Assembly: GCF_014858725.1 (NCBI RefSeq) | Contig: NZ_AQGV01000012.1 | Span: 2,418,001-2,482,000 of the forward strand | Origin: Pseudoalteromonas aurantia 208 | GTDB taxonomy: Bacteria; Pseudomonadota; Gammaproteobacteria; Enterobacterales; Alteromonadaceae | Direction: 5' to 3' | Length of the DNA: 64,000 bases | Part shown: piece after piece, positions 10,058-20,765 of the stretch | How the letters are laid out: the number at the start of each line of letters is the position of its first letter | Position numbering within the stretch: the stretch's first letter is position 1 | Translations under genes and position numbers: made by a program | The notes under the pieces: model-generated | The model's database searches: none | Told to the model about the DNA's origin: nothing | The model's input: the letters and a program-made list of their open reading frames with translations, nothing else

Positions 10058-10765
10058 ATGAAAATAGGTATTATTGGTGCCATGGAGCCGGAAGTAGCCA
10101 TATTGCGAGATGCTATTGCCAACAAAACACAAACCAGCAAAGGTGGCTTTACATTTTATACTGGCGAACTTTCTGGTCATACCGTGACGCTAGTTCAGTC
10201 GGGCATTGGGAAAGTTGCTGCAACCGTTGCAACAACTTTACTCATCGATAATTTCGAACCGGACTGTATTATTAACACCGGCTCAGCAGGTGGCTTTGAG
10301 CCTTCATTGAATGTCGGTGATGTGGTTATATCAAGCGAAGTACGTCACCACGATGTTGATGTTACAGCGTTTGGTTATGAGATTGGTCAAGTACCCCAGA
10401 TGCCTGCTGGCTTTGCGGCACACCCAGCTTTAATTGAAGCAGCTCAAAAAAGTGTTGCAACCTTGTCCAATACACAAACTATGATTGGTTTGATCTGTAC
10501 TGGTGATTCATTTATGTGTGAACCGACACGCATTGAACAAGCCCGTACAGATTTCCCTACTATGCTCGCGGTTGAGATGGAAGGAGCAGCCATTGCCCAA
10601 GCCTGTCACGTCCTGCATACTCCTTTTGTTGTGATACGCTCATTATCTGATATTGCAGGAAAAGAGTCGCCACAGTCCTTTGAAGAATACTTGGAAGTTG
10701 CTTCTATTAACTCATCAAAGCTGGTTAACGAACTGCTTGAGCAACTAACAACCGTAACCCTTTAG
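10058..10765 (+). CDS. mtnN: 5'-methylthioadenosine/S-adenosylhomocysteine nucleosidase
   Basis: 235 residues. It cleaves MTA and SAH to adenine and the thioribose or ribosyl-homocysteine, for methionine salvage and autoinducer-2 precursor supply. Seen are the N-terminal [37 protein letters not shown], and the catalytic region [10 protein letters not shown] with RSLSDIAG (the catalytic Asp). The CbiB-like gene follows with a single spacer base after the stop. Confidence 0.95.
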   Translation: MKIGIIGAMEPEVAILRDAIANKTQTSKGGFTFYTGELSGHTVTLVQSGIGKVAATVATTLLIDNFEPDCIINTGSAGGFEPSLNVGDVVISSEVRHHDVDVTAFGYEIGQVPQMPAGFAAHPALIEAAQKSVATLSNTQTMIGLICTGDSFMCEPTRIEQARTDFPTMLAVEMEGAAIAQACHVLHTPFVVIRSLSDIAGKESPQSFEEYLEVASINSSKLVNELLEQLTTVTL

Positions 10766-10766
10766 C

Positions 10767-11723
10767 GTGATACTCGAGCTACTGCAGGCCCAGCAGGGCT
10801 TGCTTATTTTTGTGATGGCTATAGCATGTGCACATCTGTTTCCTATGCACTATAACTATCACCCATTTACTCTTTTAGAATTGGTTTTTAAAGGTATTGC
10901 TGAACGCGTCTACCAACCATCAAACAACAAAGCACATCAATACTTATCAGGCACACTGGCTTGCTGTCTTCCAATTCTTGTATTTTTACTTTTATCCGTC
11001 GGTATAAGCGTACTTGCATTTCATCCTCAATGGTTAGGAGGTGTCGCACTGTATTTGTGTCTTGACACTCAAACAACAAATCGTACTAAACGCATTGCAA
11101 CTTTATTAAAGCAGGGCCAAAAAGCCACAGCAAGGCAACTTTTGGCCACTATCGTTGCACGGGATGTGGCAAACCTTTCCAGCATGGGAGTTGCTAAAGC
11201 TTGCATTGATAGTACTGCGTTACGGACCATCAGACATTACTACGTAATGGTTATATTCTATTTACTTGGTGGGCCTGTGCTGGCTCTCATATACAAACTA
11301 CTGCTGCTCTGTAATCACGCATGGCGAGCGCACCTTGCCCCCAACATACATTATATGAAGCCACTAAATACCATTATTACAGTTATAGAGTGGTTTCCTA
11401 TTCGTGGGTTTGTATTCTTGATCTCACTCAGTCTCAATTATAAAAAAGTTCGCCATTACTTAAAGCATTACGCACGCTTTTTTTACCAACAAAACTCAGG
11501 TTGGATTTTATGCTTCTTTGCAGCAAATCTACACACCCAACTAGGCGGTCCTTGTATGTACCAAGCCAAACGGTTTAATAAAATGCGTATTGGCAGTGAT
11601 AGACCACCTGAGCCTGATGACTTAATACAGTTGCTTACCTTATTGAACCGCGTTCGCCTATTTAGTGCGTTAGTATTAACCCTATTTTGGATAGTGTATC
11701 AAACTCTAGTTAACTACCCTTAA
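10767..11723 (+). CDS. CobD/CbiB family-like membrane protein
   Basis: 318 residues with a GTG start one base after the mtnN stop, so translation is probably coupled. Five or so membrane segments are visible (for example about 75-95, 160-185, 290-310). The middle ARDVANLSSMGVAKACIDSTALRTIR resembles the VSRDTxxLxxxxVxRAxIExxAEN segment of CbiB/CobD, the enzyme that attaches aminopropanol to cobyric acid. No other cobalamin gene is in the window, so the actual substrate is uncertain; this mtnN-linked group may act in amine or polyamine chemistry instead. Confidence 0.6.
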   Translation: MILELLQAQQGLLIFVMAIACAHLFPMHYNYHPFTLLELVFKGIAERVYQPSNNKAHQYLSGTLACCLPILVFLLLSVGISVLAFHPQWLGGVALYLCLDTQTTNRTKRIATLLKQGQKATARQLLATIVARDVANLSSMGVAKACIDSTALRTIRHYYVMVIFYLLGGPVLALIYKLLLLCNHAWRAHLAPNIHYMKPLNTIITVIEWFPIRGFVFLISLSLNYKKVRHYLKHYARFFYQQNSGWILCFFAANLHTQLGGPCMYQAKRFNKMRIGSDRPPEPDDLIQLLTLLNRVRLFSALVLTLFWIVYQTLVNYP

Positions 11724-11785
11724 CGCAATCATTCTGGCTGACAAATCCATACTTAGCTGACACATGAATTGCAAAACACACAAAC

Positions 11786-11814
11786 AAAAATGGCCAGCAT
11801 TGCTGACCATTTTT
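11786..11814. terminator. Bidirectional terminator between the CbiB-like gene and tyrS
   Basis: AAAAATGG with CAGC pairs with GCTG and CCATTTTT, flanked by an A-run and a T-run, in the gap between convergent genes. Confidence 0.75.
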
Positions 11815-11843
11815 ACTTTACCCTAAACGAAGGGACTCGCTAT

Positions 11844-13046
11844 TTAGCTTACGGTTATTTTAGCAAATTTACGTTTGCCGACCTGATAAATAGCCGTACT
11901 GCCTTTTTCAATAACTAACTTGGTATCCGTCACTTTTTCTTCACCATTTAGCTTAACCGCACCTTGTTTAATCATACGCATGGCTTCAGAAGTACTTGCA
12001 ACTAAACCAGCTTCTTTCAACAAAGCGGTAATAAACGTTGTGGCGTCTGCAATTTCAATGGTCAGTTCTGGAATATCATCTGGTAGCGCATTTTTTTGAA
12101 AGCGCTGAATAAAATCTTGATGCGCTGCTTGTGCATCCTCTTCACTGTGAAAACGTGCAATCATTTCCTTTGCAAATTCGATTTTGATGTCTCGTGGATT
12201 ACGACCATTCGTAACCTCTTCTTTCAAGCTCGCTATTTCTTCAAGTGATAAGGCACTTAATAATTCATAGTAACGCCACATCAAATCGTCTGAAATAGAC
12301 ATCACCTTACCAAACATTTCCGTTGGTGCATCGGTGATCCCGATATAATTACCTAAAGACTTAGACATTTTTTGAACGCCATCGGTCCCTTCTAATAACG
12401 GCATCATTAGTACCGTTTGTGGCTTTTGCCCTTCTGATTTTTGCAGCTCTCGGCCCATCAGCAAATTAAAACGCTGATCTGTTCCACCTAATTCAACATC
12501 AGCTTTCAATGCAACCGAATCCCAACCTTGTACTAGAGGGTATAGAAACTCATGGATTGCAATTGATTGACCATTAGCATAACGCTTTTTAAAATCATCA
12601 CGCTCAAGCATACGAGCAACAGTTTGGCTAGCTGCAAGCTTAATCATGCCTGCACTGCCCAATTGTTCCATCCAAGTAGAGTTAAACGCAACTGTCGTTT
12701 TTGCAGGATCTAATATTTTAAATACTTGCTCTTTATAGGTTTCTGCATTGGCTAGCACATCATCACGAGTCAATGGCTTTCGTGTTACATTTTTGCCGGT
12801 TGGATCACCTATCATCCCTGTAAAATCACCAATTAAGAAAATCACCTCATGACCTAAGTCCTGAAAGGTCTTTAACTTATTGATTAGAACAGTGTGGCCT
12901 AAATGCAAATCAGGGGCTGTTGGGTCAAAACCTGCCTTGATCTTTAACTTTTTACCTGACTTGAGTCTTTCTTTTAATTCGTCCTCAATCAGGATTTCCT
13001 CTGCACCGCGCTTTATCTCTGCAAATGCAGTATCTAAGTCCACCAT
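11844..13046 (-). CDS. tyrS: Tyrosyl-tRNA synthetase
   Basis: 400 residues, class I synthetase. The HIGH-type motif appears as HLGHT (about residue 48) and the KMSKS motif is exact ([11 protein letters not shown]). A C-terminal S4 RNA-binding domain holds [20 protein letters not shown] sequence. The length and the [14 protein letters not shown] segment place it in the shorter TyrRS type (TyrZ-like) common in marine gammaproteobacteria. It is divergent from mepM. Confidence 0.95.
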   Translation of the reverse strand: MVDLDTAFAEIKRGAEEILIEDELKERLKSGKKLKIKAGFDPTAPDLHLGHTVLINKLKTFQDLGHEVIFLIGDFTGMIGDPTGKNVTRKPLTRDDVLANAETYKEQVFKILDPAKTTVAFNSTWMEQLGSAGMIKLAASQTVARMLERDDFKKRYANGQSIAIHEFLYPLVQGWDSVALKADVELGGTDQRFNLLMGRELQKSEGQKPQTVLMMPLLEGTDGVQKMSKSLGNYIGITDAPTEMFGKVMSISDDLMWRYYELLSALSLEEIASLKEEVTNGRNPRDIKIEFAKEMIARFHSEEDAQAAHQDFIQRFQKNALPDDIPELTIEIADATTFITALLKEAGLVASTSEAMRMIKQGAVKLNGEEKVTDTKLVIEKGSTAIYQVGKRKFAKITVS

Positions 13047-13192
13047 TCATCGCTCCAAAAATTTCAGTTTATCTGTCGATTCTAGCCTATATTGAGATCA
13101 GTTTAAATGCACAAAATACTGGTATTAGCGCTTTATTGCGTATATCCTGCAATAATATCTATAATATTTCTTGACATCAGAAAAGGCGCTTT

Positions 13193-14518
13193 ATGGTTAA
13201 CGTGGTGCACAAGCTCCCTAAAAAACACAAACTGCTAATTCTGGGCGTTGCATCGGCAATGGCTATTATTGCTCTGATCCCATCAGAAAAAGCAACCGCA
13301 TCCAAAGATCATGATAAAAAAGCACTCGAAATTGGCAAGCGCTATGAATTGCCGATTAAAGTCAGTGAATCACCAGAGCAGTTAACTGAATTAAATTCAG
13401 TGACGACAGAAAATGCTGAGTCACAGGTTATATTTGATTTTGAAGATCACGCAGTTAAATCGGGTGACAGTTTAGCAACAATATTTAAACGGGCAGGCTT
13501 TTCAGCAAAAACCCTGCACAGCTTAGTTAACACCAATGCTGAAACACGAAAACTTAAAAAAATCCACCCAGGGGAAGTGTTAAGCTTTGCAACCAGTCCT
13601 GAAGGCAACCTCGCTCAGCTTAAGTACATATTATCAAAAACAGATACTTTGCTCGTCACTCGCAATTCTGAGGGCCGTTATGATACAGCCATACAAAGCA
13701 AGGAAATTGAGACGGTAGAAAAGTCAGCGGGTGGTGCTATATCATCTAGCTTTTGGACCGCTGGTATTGCTGCGGGATTAAGCGAACGCCAAATAATGAA
13801 CTTTGCCGATATTTTCGGCTGGGATGTGGACTTTGCAAATGATATTCGTAAAGGTGATCAATTCTCCATCGTGTACGAGTCCCACTTTGTTGATGGTGAA
13901 GAAATAGGCAATGGAAAAATAATCGCCGCTGAGTTCATTAATCAAGGCGAGCGCTATACCGCAATTCGCCACACAGATGATAACTTTTATACCGCACAGG
14001 GACGCAGTATGCGAAAAGCTTTTTTACGCGCCCCTGTCAACTTTAAGTATATCAGCTCGAGCTTTAACCCTCGTCGCCTTCACCCAGTCACAGGAAAACG
14101 TTCTGCACATAGGGGAATTGATTATGCAGCGAGAACAGGTACCCCTGTCGTCTCGTCTGGTGACGGTAAGGTCATAAAGTCAGGCCGCAATCACCTCAAT
14201 GGCAATTACATATTCATTCAACATGGCAGTAAGTACGTCACCAAATATCTACATTTAAATAAACGACACGTACGTAGTGGTCAAAAAGTTAAGCAAGGTC
14301 AAAAGATTGGGACCGTTGGTGCAACAGGCCGTGTTACTGGTGCGCATCTACACTACGAGTTTCTGGTGAATGGCGTACATAAGAATCCAAAAACAGTAAA
14401 ACTACCAAAATCTCAATCTTTACCAAAAAATGAGTTAGCTAAGTTTAAACCCGCTGCAAAAACACGATTGGCTCAGCTACAGCGTCATAGAGAGCTGCAA
14501 TTAGCACTGAATAATTAA
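13193..14518 (+). CDS. mepM: M23 family murein endopeptidase, MepM-like
   Basis: 441 residues. An N-terminal signal/anchor segment (LLILGVASAMAIIALI), an OapA/LysM-like region (DHAVKSGDSLATIFKRAGF, IHPGEVLSF) and a C-terminal LytM/M23 metallopeptidase domain are seen. Zinc ligands are in HRGIDYAA (HxxxD) and HLHYEF (HxH). MepM cuts D-Ala-mDAP cross-links to let new glycan strands in. The E. coli homologue has about 440 residues. Confidence 0.9.
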   Translation: MVNVVHKLPKKHKLLILGVASAMAIIALIPSEKATASKDHDKKALEIGKRYELPIKVSESPEQLTELNSVTTENAESQVIFDFEDHAVKSGDSLATIFKRAGFSAKTLHSLVNTNAETRKLKKIHPGEVLSFATSPEGNLAQLKYILSKTDTLLVTRNSEGRYDTAIQSKEIETVEKSAGGAISSSFWTAGIAAGLSERQIMNFADIFGWDVDFANDIRKGDQFSIVYESHFVDGEEIGNGKIIAAEFINQGERYTAIRHTDDNFYTAQGRSMRKAFLRAPVNFKYISSSFNPRRLHPVTGKRSAHRGIDYAARTGTPVVSSGDGKVIKSGRNHLNGNYIFIQHGSKYVTKYLHLNKRHVRSGQKVKQGQKIGTVGATGRVTGAHLHYEFLVNGVHKNPKTVKLPKSQSLPKNELAKFKPAAKTRLAQLQRHRELQLALNN

Positions 14519-14539
14519 GTACCACTTACCAAAAGATCA

Positions 14540-14565
14540 AAAACCTCGCATTAGCGAGGTTTTTT
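14540..14565. terminator. Terminator between mepM and ygiQ
   Basis: AAACCTCGC and GCGAGGTTT form a stem with a short loop and a T-run, between convergent genes. Confidence 0.85.
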
Positions 14566-14581
14566 ATGGAAATAATGCCTA

Positions 14582-16762
14582 TTATCTTGCATTATTTCTT
14601 TGTCTATTACTTGTCACTTTTGGCTTGGTATTCGCTTTCTTAAACTGGCTGAACCCACTGTGCCTTGTTAAAGCTGGACGAGATCCCCTTTTATTAGAGG
14701 CTGCTTTTTCATTGCGCCCTTCTTCAGGGACGAGACAATTAGGCCCTTTACCAATTAAGTTTGCTTTACCCATTTTACGCAGTGCTTCACGGATCATAGG
14801 CCAGCCTGATGCATCATGGTAACGTAATATCGCTTTATGTAAACGACGCTGCCGAGCACCTTTAGGCACAGCAACTGATTCCTTATTATTTTTAATATTC
14901 CGTAATGAATTCATTTCGGTGTGATAAATCGTGGTTGCATTTGCCATAGGAGATGGATAAAAATTTTGTACTTGATCAAGTTTGAAATCATTACTTTTTA
15001 ACCACAGCGCCATATTTACCATATCTTCATCAGTGGTACCTGGGTGAGCTGAAATAAAATAAGGGATCAAATATTGTTTTTTGCCCGCTTCTTTTGAGTA
15101 CTTGTCAAATAACGCTTTAAACTTGTCATATGTTCCCATACCAGGCTTCATCATCTTAGATAACGGCCCTTGCTCTGTATGCTCTGGCGCAATTTTCAAA
15201 TAGCCCCCCACATGATGACTCACGAGCTCTTTAACATATCTTGGGTCTTCAATCGCTAAATCATAACGAACCCCTGATGCAATGAGGATTTTTTTAATCC
15301 CTTCCACATCTCTGGCTTTTCGATATAAATCAATTGTAGGCGTGTGATCAGTATCCATATGCTTACATATGTCAGGGTAGACGCAAGACAACCTGCGACA
15401 TGTACTTTCTGCTTTCTTACTTTTACAGCGCAATTTATACATATTTGCCGTCGGACCGCCAAGATCAGATATCACCCCTGTAAATCCAGGTACTTTATCT
15501 CTGATCTGCTCTATTTCTTCAATAATAGACTCTTCAGAGCGACTTTGAATAATACGCCCTTCATGTTCGGTGATAGAACAAAAGCTACAGCCACCAAAGC
15601 ACCCACGCATAATATTGACTGATGTTTTTATCATGTCATACGCTGGAATTTTCGCATCTCCATAACTCGGATGTGGTATACGTTGATATGGCAGGCCAAA
15701 CACCATATCCATTTCTTCGGTTTCTAAAGGGAATGCAGGCGGGTTTACCCATACAGATCGATTACCGTGGCGTTGAAACAACGCTCTAGCACAACCGGGG
15801 TTCGTTTCTTGGTGTAAAATGCGAGATGCATGTGCATACAGAGGTTTGTTAACACTAACTTGTTCGAAAGCAGGTAATTTTACATACACTTTTTCCCAAG
15901 GCTTTAATCTTGGTGGCTGAACTGTTATCGGTTTTGCTGCTTCTTCTGCTAGATTTACACCTGCTTTGGCAAACTCTGATTTACTACATCCCACATCATC
16001 CGCACCATAAGGATTTGGGATAGGGTCTATTTTACCCACTTTATCAATCGCGGTAGAGTCACTTCCTCTCCATTGTGGCAAGGGCTCCTTACGGATCACT
16101 GCTGTACCACGAATATTTTGAATGGAGGCTACCGGATCCCCTTTGGCAATACGATGTGCAACTTCAACCAGAGGCCGTTCTGCATTGCCATAAATTAGAA
16201 TATCTGCTTTTGCATCAAAGATAATACTTCTGCGTACTTTTTCCTGCCAGTAATCATAATGTGCTATTCGACGAAGGCTGGCTTCAATACCGCCAATGAT
16301 CAAAGGCACTTCTTTATATGCTTCTCTGCAACGCTGACTATAAACAACAACAGCTCTATCGGGACGCATTCCCCCTACATTACCTGGTGTATAAGCATCA
16401 TCATGGCGCATACGCTTTTCAGCGGTATAACGATTGATCATTGAGTCCATATTACCGGCCGTTACCCCAAAAAATAGGTTTGGCTGACCCAAGGTCATAA
16501 ATGCATCTTTGCTTGACCAATCTGGCTGGGCAATAATACCCACCCGAAACCCTTGAGCCTCTAATACTCGACCAATAACCGCCATACCAAAACTAGGGTG
16601 GTCAACATAAGCATCGCCCGTTACAAGTACGATATCACAGCTATCCCAACCTAATTCATCCATTTCTTGACGTGTCGTCGGTAGGAATGGGGCTACGCCA
16701 TAACACTCAGCCCAATATTTTGGGTAAGAAAATAACGATCGTTCTGCTTTGAGTGCGCTCAT
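14582..16762 (-). CDS. ygiQ: YgiQ family radical SAM protein
   Basis: 726 residues, close to E. coli YgiQ. A cobalamin-binding-like N-terminal domain is followed by the radical SAM motif [10 protein letters not shown] (CxxxCxxC, around residue 385), the [17 protein letters not shown] region with extra cysteines ([14 protein letters not shown]) that may bind a second cluster, and a C-terminal DUF3362-type basic tail. The reaction is unknown. It is monocistronic. Confidence 0.92.
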   Translation of the reverse strand: MSALKAERSLFSYPKYWAECYGVAPFLPTTRQEMDELGWDSCDIVLVTGDAYVDHPSFGMAVIGRVLEAQGFRVGIIAQPDWSSKDAFMTLGQPNLFFGVTAGNMDSMINRYTAEKRMRHDDAYTPGNVGGMRPDRAVVVYSQRCREAYKEVPLIIGGIEASLRRIAHYDYWQEKVRRSIIFDAKADILIYGNAERPLVEVAHRIAKGDPVASIQNIRGTAVIRKEPLPQWRGSDSTAIDKVGKIDPIPNPYGADDVGCSKSEFAKAGVNLAEEAAKPITVQPPRLKPWEKVYVKLPAFEQVSVNKPLYAHASRILHQETNPGCARALFQRHGNRSVWVNPPAFPLETEEMDMVFGLPYQRIPHPSYGDAKIPAYDMIKTSVNIMRGCFGGCSFCSITEHEGRIIQSRSEESIIEEIEQIRDKVPGFTGVISDLGGPTANMYKLRCKSKKAESTCRRLSCVYPDICKHMDTDHTPTIDLYRKARDVEGIKKILIASGVRYDLAIEDPRYVKELVSHHVGGYLKIAPEHTEQGPLSKMMKPGMGTYDKFKALFDKYSKEAGKKQYLIPYFISAHPGTTDEDMVNMALWLKSNDFKLDQVQNFYPSPMANATTIYHTEMNSLRNIKNNKESVAVPKGARQRRLHKAILRYHDASGWPMIREALRKMGKANLIGKGPNCLVPEEGRNEKAASNKRGSRPALTRHSGFSQFKKANTKPKVTSNRQRNNAR

Positions 16763-16904
16763 AGTGGTACCTGCAGGAAAAAAGAGTCGAATTATAACTT
16801 AATTATCTGCATGCTCATACTATAGAATATTCCAACGAACAGGATAAACAAATGCGCTATAGGAACAAGCAACATACGCCTTTTGATACGTCACTTTATT
16901 ACGG

Positions 16905-19121
16905 TTAAGGTTTATAGTTTTTCAAAAAGTCCATGAGTTCGTGGCTCGGCATTGGCTTAGCATACATAAAGCCTTGCACTTCATCGCACCCTAATTGTTT
17001 GAGTAAGTCTGCTTGAGCTTGCGTCTCAACCCCTTCAGCTATCGTTTTTAGCCCTAAGTGACGCCCTAATGAAACCACCAGGTCTGCAATTGCACCGCTG
17101 TCATTGTCTGGAATATCTTTAATGAATGCACGGTCAATTTTCAATCGTGCCAAAGGCAACTTCTGTAAGTAGCTTAATGATGAAAACCCAGTACCAAAAT
17201 CGTCAATTGCGACTTCAACACCAAACTCTTGAAGCTCTTGCAAAGTGTCAATAACAACCCCGATTTCGTCCATAACCACACTTTCAGTAACCTCTAACTC
17301 TATCTTTTTTGGATCAACTTGATGTGCCAATAATGTGTTCTTTACACCTTGAGCATAATTTGCAACTTTAAACTGTGGGACCGACACGTTCACTGCAACA
17401 CTGATATCTAGCCCAACACTCACAAGCTGCTTTTGCTGTTGACAGGCTTGCTCTAAAACCCACTGACCAATATCCACAATTAACCCGGCATCTTCTGCAA
17501 GTGGTACAAAGATAGCCGGTGAAATATAGCGGCCATTACCTGAAGGCCAGCGTAACAAAGCTTCGCACCCTATTACCGCTAATGTATCAAGAGATAATTG
17601 TGGCTGATACCACACTTCCAGTTTGCCTTGTTCGAAATCTTGTCGCAATTGTCGGATGAGTCCTAACCGCCACGCCATTTTCTCTTCTAAATCTGGTGAA
17701 TACCAGTCGATAAACTTTTTACCTTGTTTCGCTTGATTCAACGCAATATACGCAAGCTTTAAAGTATCGATACCCAGTTTACTGAAATCACTTTGCTCGC
17801 AAATCCCTACATGAAAATGCATCGTTAAAATATGCTCGTTAACTTGATAGGGGATCATTAACGCTTCAATAAAATGTTGCTCATCAAAGCTGCTTTTAGG
17901 TAGTAGCAAACCAAAAACATCGGCACCAATTCTTGCGATAAGCTCCGCATCGATAAACTCTTGCTGTAACCGCTGCATCACTGCTAATAGCAACTGATTA
18001 CCGACTTCTTGCCCTAAACCATTATTAATATCTGAGAATTGCGCTATATCAATAATAACAAAAAGCAGTTCACTCGTTACTGCCGACGGTGTCGTACTAT
18101 CTTCGATATAATAACGTTCAACTTGTTGAGAAAAACTACTTCGATTTGGTAATTTTGTTAAAGGATCTTTATAAGCTACGTCTCGTAACTCATTGAATAA
18201 TTTTATGTTATCTAAACCAACGCTCACATTCGCCAGAAAGATTTCCATAAACTGCAGCTGCGCTGCATTTGGTTTAACATCGAGCTCTAGATAGACTGCT
18301 GCACGGCGGTTTTTTCCTTGCAGCAACACCGTAATATCGTGCTCTGTTTGTTGATGCTTGGCAAAGTCAAAACAGTTCTGAACCTGCATAATAACTCTGC
18401 CATTGTCTAGCTGCTCTAACCCTTGACCAAAAAAAGCTTGATAATCCGATGTACCACCGAGCACCACAATGCGTTTATCATCTCCATGATTACCACTGAC
18501 AATACCATTGGGCTCACTGTCCAATATTTTAGCTAACTGCATAACCACAGCTAAACCAAACGTTTTCATATCGCTATGCCCTAAAATGGCATGAGACGCT
18601 TCAAGAATACGAGTTAATGCTGTGCTTTGTGCCTCCAGCTCACAGATTTGTTGATAGGAACGGATCGCTGTCATTAAAGAAGTGACAAGTTTGCTGCGAG
18701 TAAGCTCTGTTTTCATTTTATAGTCATTAATATCGTATTCACGGATCACTTGCTCTTCAGGCGCATATCCTGGTTGTCCCGTTCTCAAAATAATACGAAC
18801 ATTATGATTTTGTAACTCATCGCGCACACGTCTAACTACGGTAAGTCCCGCATCATCACTTTCCATTACTACATCAAGTAACAGAATGCATATTTCAGGA
18901 TTATGTACTAAAGCATCAATAGCCTCAGTTCCTGAATAAGCATGATGAAAACGAAGTGCACGGCCCCAAAATTCAACTCCAGAGAGAGCCAATTTCGTCA
19001 CTGAATGAATTTCAGGATCGTCATCTACAACAAGTACATCCCAAAAGTCACTGGTTGTCACCTGTTCGTGCGTATCTTCATCATGATCTAAAAACAAAAA
19101 ATCATCTTGCTCAGACGCCAT
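16905..19121 (-). CDS. Response regulator with DUF3369, degenerate GGDEF and EAL domains
   Basis: 738 residues. A receiver domain (VLVVDDDPEIHS, LLLDVVMES) and a GAF-like DUF3369 region (about 160-320) precede a GGDEF domain whose signature is RIGADVFGLL (GADVF for GGDEF, so cyclase activity is unlikely) and an EAL domain with intact CEALLRWPS, ESVVMDE, IDDFGTGFSSL and EGVETQAQ. It is most likely a c-di-GMP phosphodiesterase controlled by phosphorylation. No cognate kinase is adjacent. The start ATG 19121 (MASEQDDFLFLDHDEDTHE) fits this family. Confidence 0.9.
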   Translation of the reverse strand: MASEQDDFLFLDHDEDTHEQVTTSDFWDVLVVDDDPEIHSVTKLALSGVEFWGRALRFHHAYSGTEAIDALVHNPEICILLLDVVMESDDAGLTVVRRVRDELQNHNVRIILRTGQPGYAPEEQVIREYDINDYKMKTELTRSKLVTSLMTAIRSYQQICELEAQSTALTRILEASHAILGHSDMKTFGLAVVMQLAKILDSEPNGIVSGNHGDDKRIVVLGGTSDYQAFFGQGLEQLDNGRVIMQVQNCFDFAKHQQTEHDITVLLQGKNRRAAVYLELDVKPNAAQLQFMEIFLANVSVGLDNIKLFNELRDVAYKDPLTKLPNRSSFSQQVERYYIEDSTTPSAVTSELLFVIIDIAQFSDINNGLGQEVGNQLLLAVMQRLQQEFIDAELIARIGADVFGLLLPKSSFDEQHFIEALMIPYQVNEHILTMHFHVGICEQSDFSKLGIDTLKLAYIALNQAKQGKKFIDWYSPDLEEKMAWRLGLIRQLRQDFEQGKLEVWYQPQLSLDTLAVIGCEALLRWPSGNGRYISPAIFVPLAEDAGLIVDIGQWVLEQACQQQKQLVSVGLDISVAVNVSVPQFKVANYAQGVKNTLLAHQVDPKKIELEVTESVVMDEIGVVIDTLQELQEFGVEVAIDDFGTGFSSLSYLQKLPLARLKIDRAFIKDIPDNDSGAIADLVVSLGRHLGLKTIAEGVETQAQADLLKQLGCDEVQGFMYAKPMPSHELMDFLKNYKP

Positions 19122-19308
19122 TCTCTATCCTTCAACTCACTTACCGCTTTAAAGTTAAAGCTTTGCGCTTAATCGCTTGTTTACCATACTACGAAATGTG
19201 GTACATTTTTACTACCACGTTCAGAATTTATTAACACCCAAGAAATATTATAGACGATGTTCAAACACTTGCGTGAAGTAAGTTGATAAATAAAGCTAGG
19301 AGTTAATT

Positions 19309-19839
19309 ATTAAACTATTCATATCTGCTGTGAAAGCACTGCTATCTGTTGTGCTATTAGCCATAATCTTTGGACTAATACTGCCACATCAATATCAAGT
19401 TACTCAAAGCAGAACAATTCAAACTCAAAACACTTCAGATGTTAACTTGTTGTTAGACCTAAAAAATTGGCCTGAAATCATGGCTTGGCATACCTACTCA
19501 GGGTTAACGTCTCCTAAAATATCTATTCCTAGTACAGGTATAGGCGCACATATAAAACTTGAACATACCATTGGCTATTTAGAAATAACCATTGTAAAGC
19601 AAACCACAAACCGAATAGCGTTTTCTGTGCTCATTAATGACGAGCACACAGGATACGGAAAACTCATCATTACGCCTACAGGGTCTAGTACAAAAATTGA
19701 ATGGTACTTGAACGGAACCATTCATTCGAGCATACTCGGAGGGTATATGGCACTTTACTGTGAATTCTTTTTAAAACAAATGATTATCTCAGCTACAAAC
19801 AACCTAAACTCACAGTTAAAATTACAGGCAAACCCATGA
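19309..19839 (+). CDS. SRPBCC-like membrane-anchored protein, possible ATT start
   Basis: About 170-176 residues. An N-terminal membrane anchor or signal (LLSVVLLAIIFGLIL) precedes a domain that looks like a polyketide-cyclase/SRPBCC fold: LLDLKNWPEIMAWHTYSG, then GYGKLIITP and TKIEWYLNG. The usual start would be GTG 19330, but nothing resembling a ribosome-binding site precedes it. AGGAG at 19298-19302 lies 6 bases before an in-frame ATT at 19309, giving (M)KLFISAVKALL. The stop overlaps the next ATG (ATGA). Function unknown. Confidence 0.6.
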   Translation: MKLFISAVKALLSVVLLAIIFGLILPHQYQVTQSRTIQTQNTSDVNLLLDLKNWPEIMAWHTYSGLTSPKISIPSTGIGAHIKLEHTIGYLEITIVKQTTNRIAFSVLINDEHTGYGKLIITPTGSSTKIEWYLNGTIHSSILGGYMALYCEFFLKQMIISATNNLNSQLKLQANP

Positions 19840-20714
19840 CCGTAAAAAATGCACAAGTTAAATCCAGTCTGGCATTATTAATCGAAGAAAAACTTGGGAT
19901 CACCATGATTAAAAAACCTTTTAGGGGCAATCATAGTGGCTCTGATGATAGTTATAGTGCTAAAGGAAAAACGCAAATTGATTACGTTGTGCAAAGTAAT
20001 CAAAGTCCGCTGAAACGCGCGTTAAAGCGTCAACAGCTGAGTAAAATTCAAAGACAGTTAAATATCGAAACCATTATGGGTCAAGCATTAGCACTGTGCC
20101 CCGATGTCACAAGCCGAGGCCGGCCCGACCCTGACTGGTTAGAACACTTTATCGGATTAGCTGAGGACATTGCGAACCAAGCCATGCAAAAACTGTGGGC
20201 CAAAATTCTCGTTGGTGAAACTGTCTCGCCTGGTACTTTTTCAATAAAAAGCTTGCAAACATTGAAACTGATGACGCAAAGAGAAGCCACTGCGCTACAA
20301 AAGTGTGCGCCACTTTGCGGCTATTTAGAAAAAGAAGACAGCTACTTAATTTTGATTGGCTATTACAAAAAACCATCATTTTTTGACTTGCTGAAAAAAG
20401 GTAATAAGGAGTCGATTAATTTAAGTAAAGCGGGGTTAAGCTTTCCTAATATTCTGACTTTAATGGATATTGGTTTACTTTATAGAAAAGAAATAGAATC
20501 ATCAAACCTAAAGCCCGAAACCCCATTTACGCTGTCTTTTCAAGGAAAAAAACTCATATTAACCCCCAAAAGCAACGAACTTGTACTCAGCTATTACAAG
20601 TTAACACAAACTGGTGATGAACTTAAAAAACTGATCACCATGCCCATCAATAAGCAATATAAAAACCAGCTAGAGCACATATTCAGTGAAGAGTTTGAGT
20701 GTCAATGGACATAA
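19836..20714 (+). CDS. TIGR03899 / DUF2806-like protein
   Basis: 292 residues, cytoplasmic by appearance. The central part (DPDWLEHFIGLAEDIANQA, then MQKLWAKILVGE, PGTFSIKSLQTLKLMTQRE) is the hallmark of DUF2806/TIGR03899 proteins, whose function is unknown. It is translationally coupled (ATGA) to the SRPBCC-like gene and ends in a strong terminator. Confidence 0.7.
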   Translation: MTVKNAQVKSSLALLIEEKLGITMIKKPFRGNHSGSDDSYSAKGKTQIDYVVQSNQSPLKRALKRQQLSKIQRQLNIETIMGQALALCPDVTSRGRPDPDWLEHFIGLAEDIANQAMQKLWAKILVGETVSPGTFSIKSLQTLKLMTQREATALQKCAPLCGYLEKEDSYLILIGYYKKPSFFDLLKKGNKESINLSKAGLSFPNILTLMDIGLLYRKEIESSNLKPETPFTLSFQGKKLILTPKSNELVLSYYKLTQTGDELKKLITMPINKQYKNQLEHIFSEEFECQWT

Positions 20715-20741
20715 AAAAACCCTGAACACTCAGGGTTTTTC
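20713..20741 (+). terminator. Rho-independent terminator
   Basis: AAAAAAACCCTGA and TCAGGGTTTTT form the stem, between the convergent TIGR03899 and outer-membrane protein genes. It can serve both. Confidence 0.85.
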
Positions 20742-20765
20742 ACAATACCTTAAAGATAAGATTGC

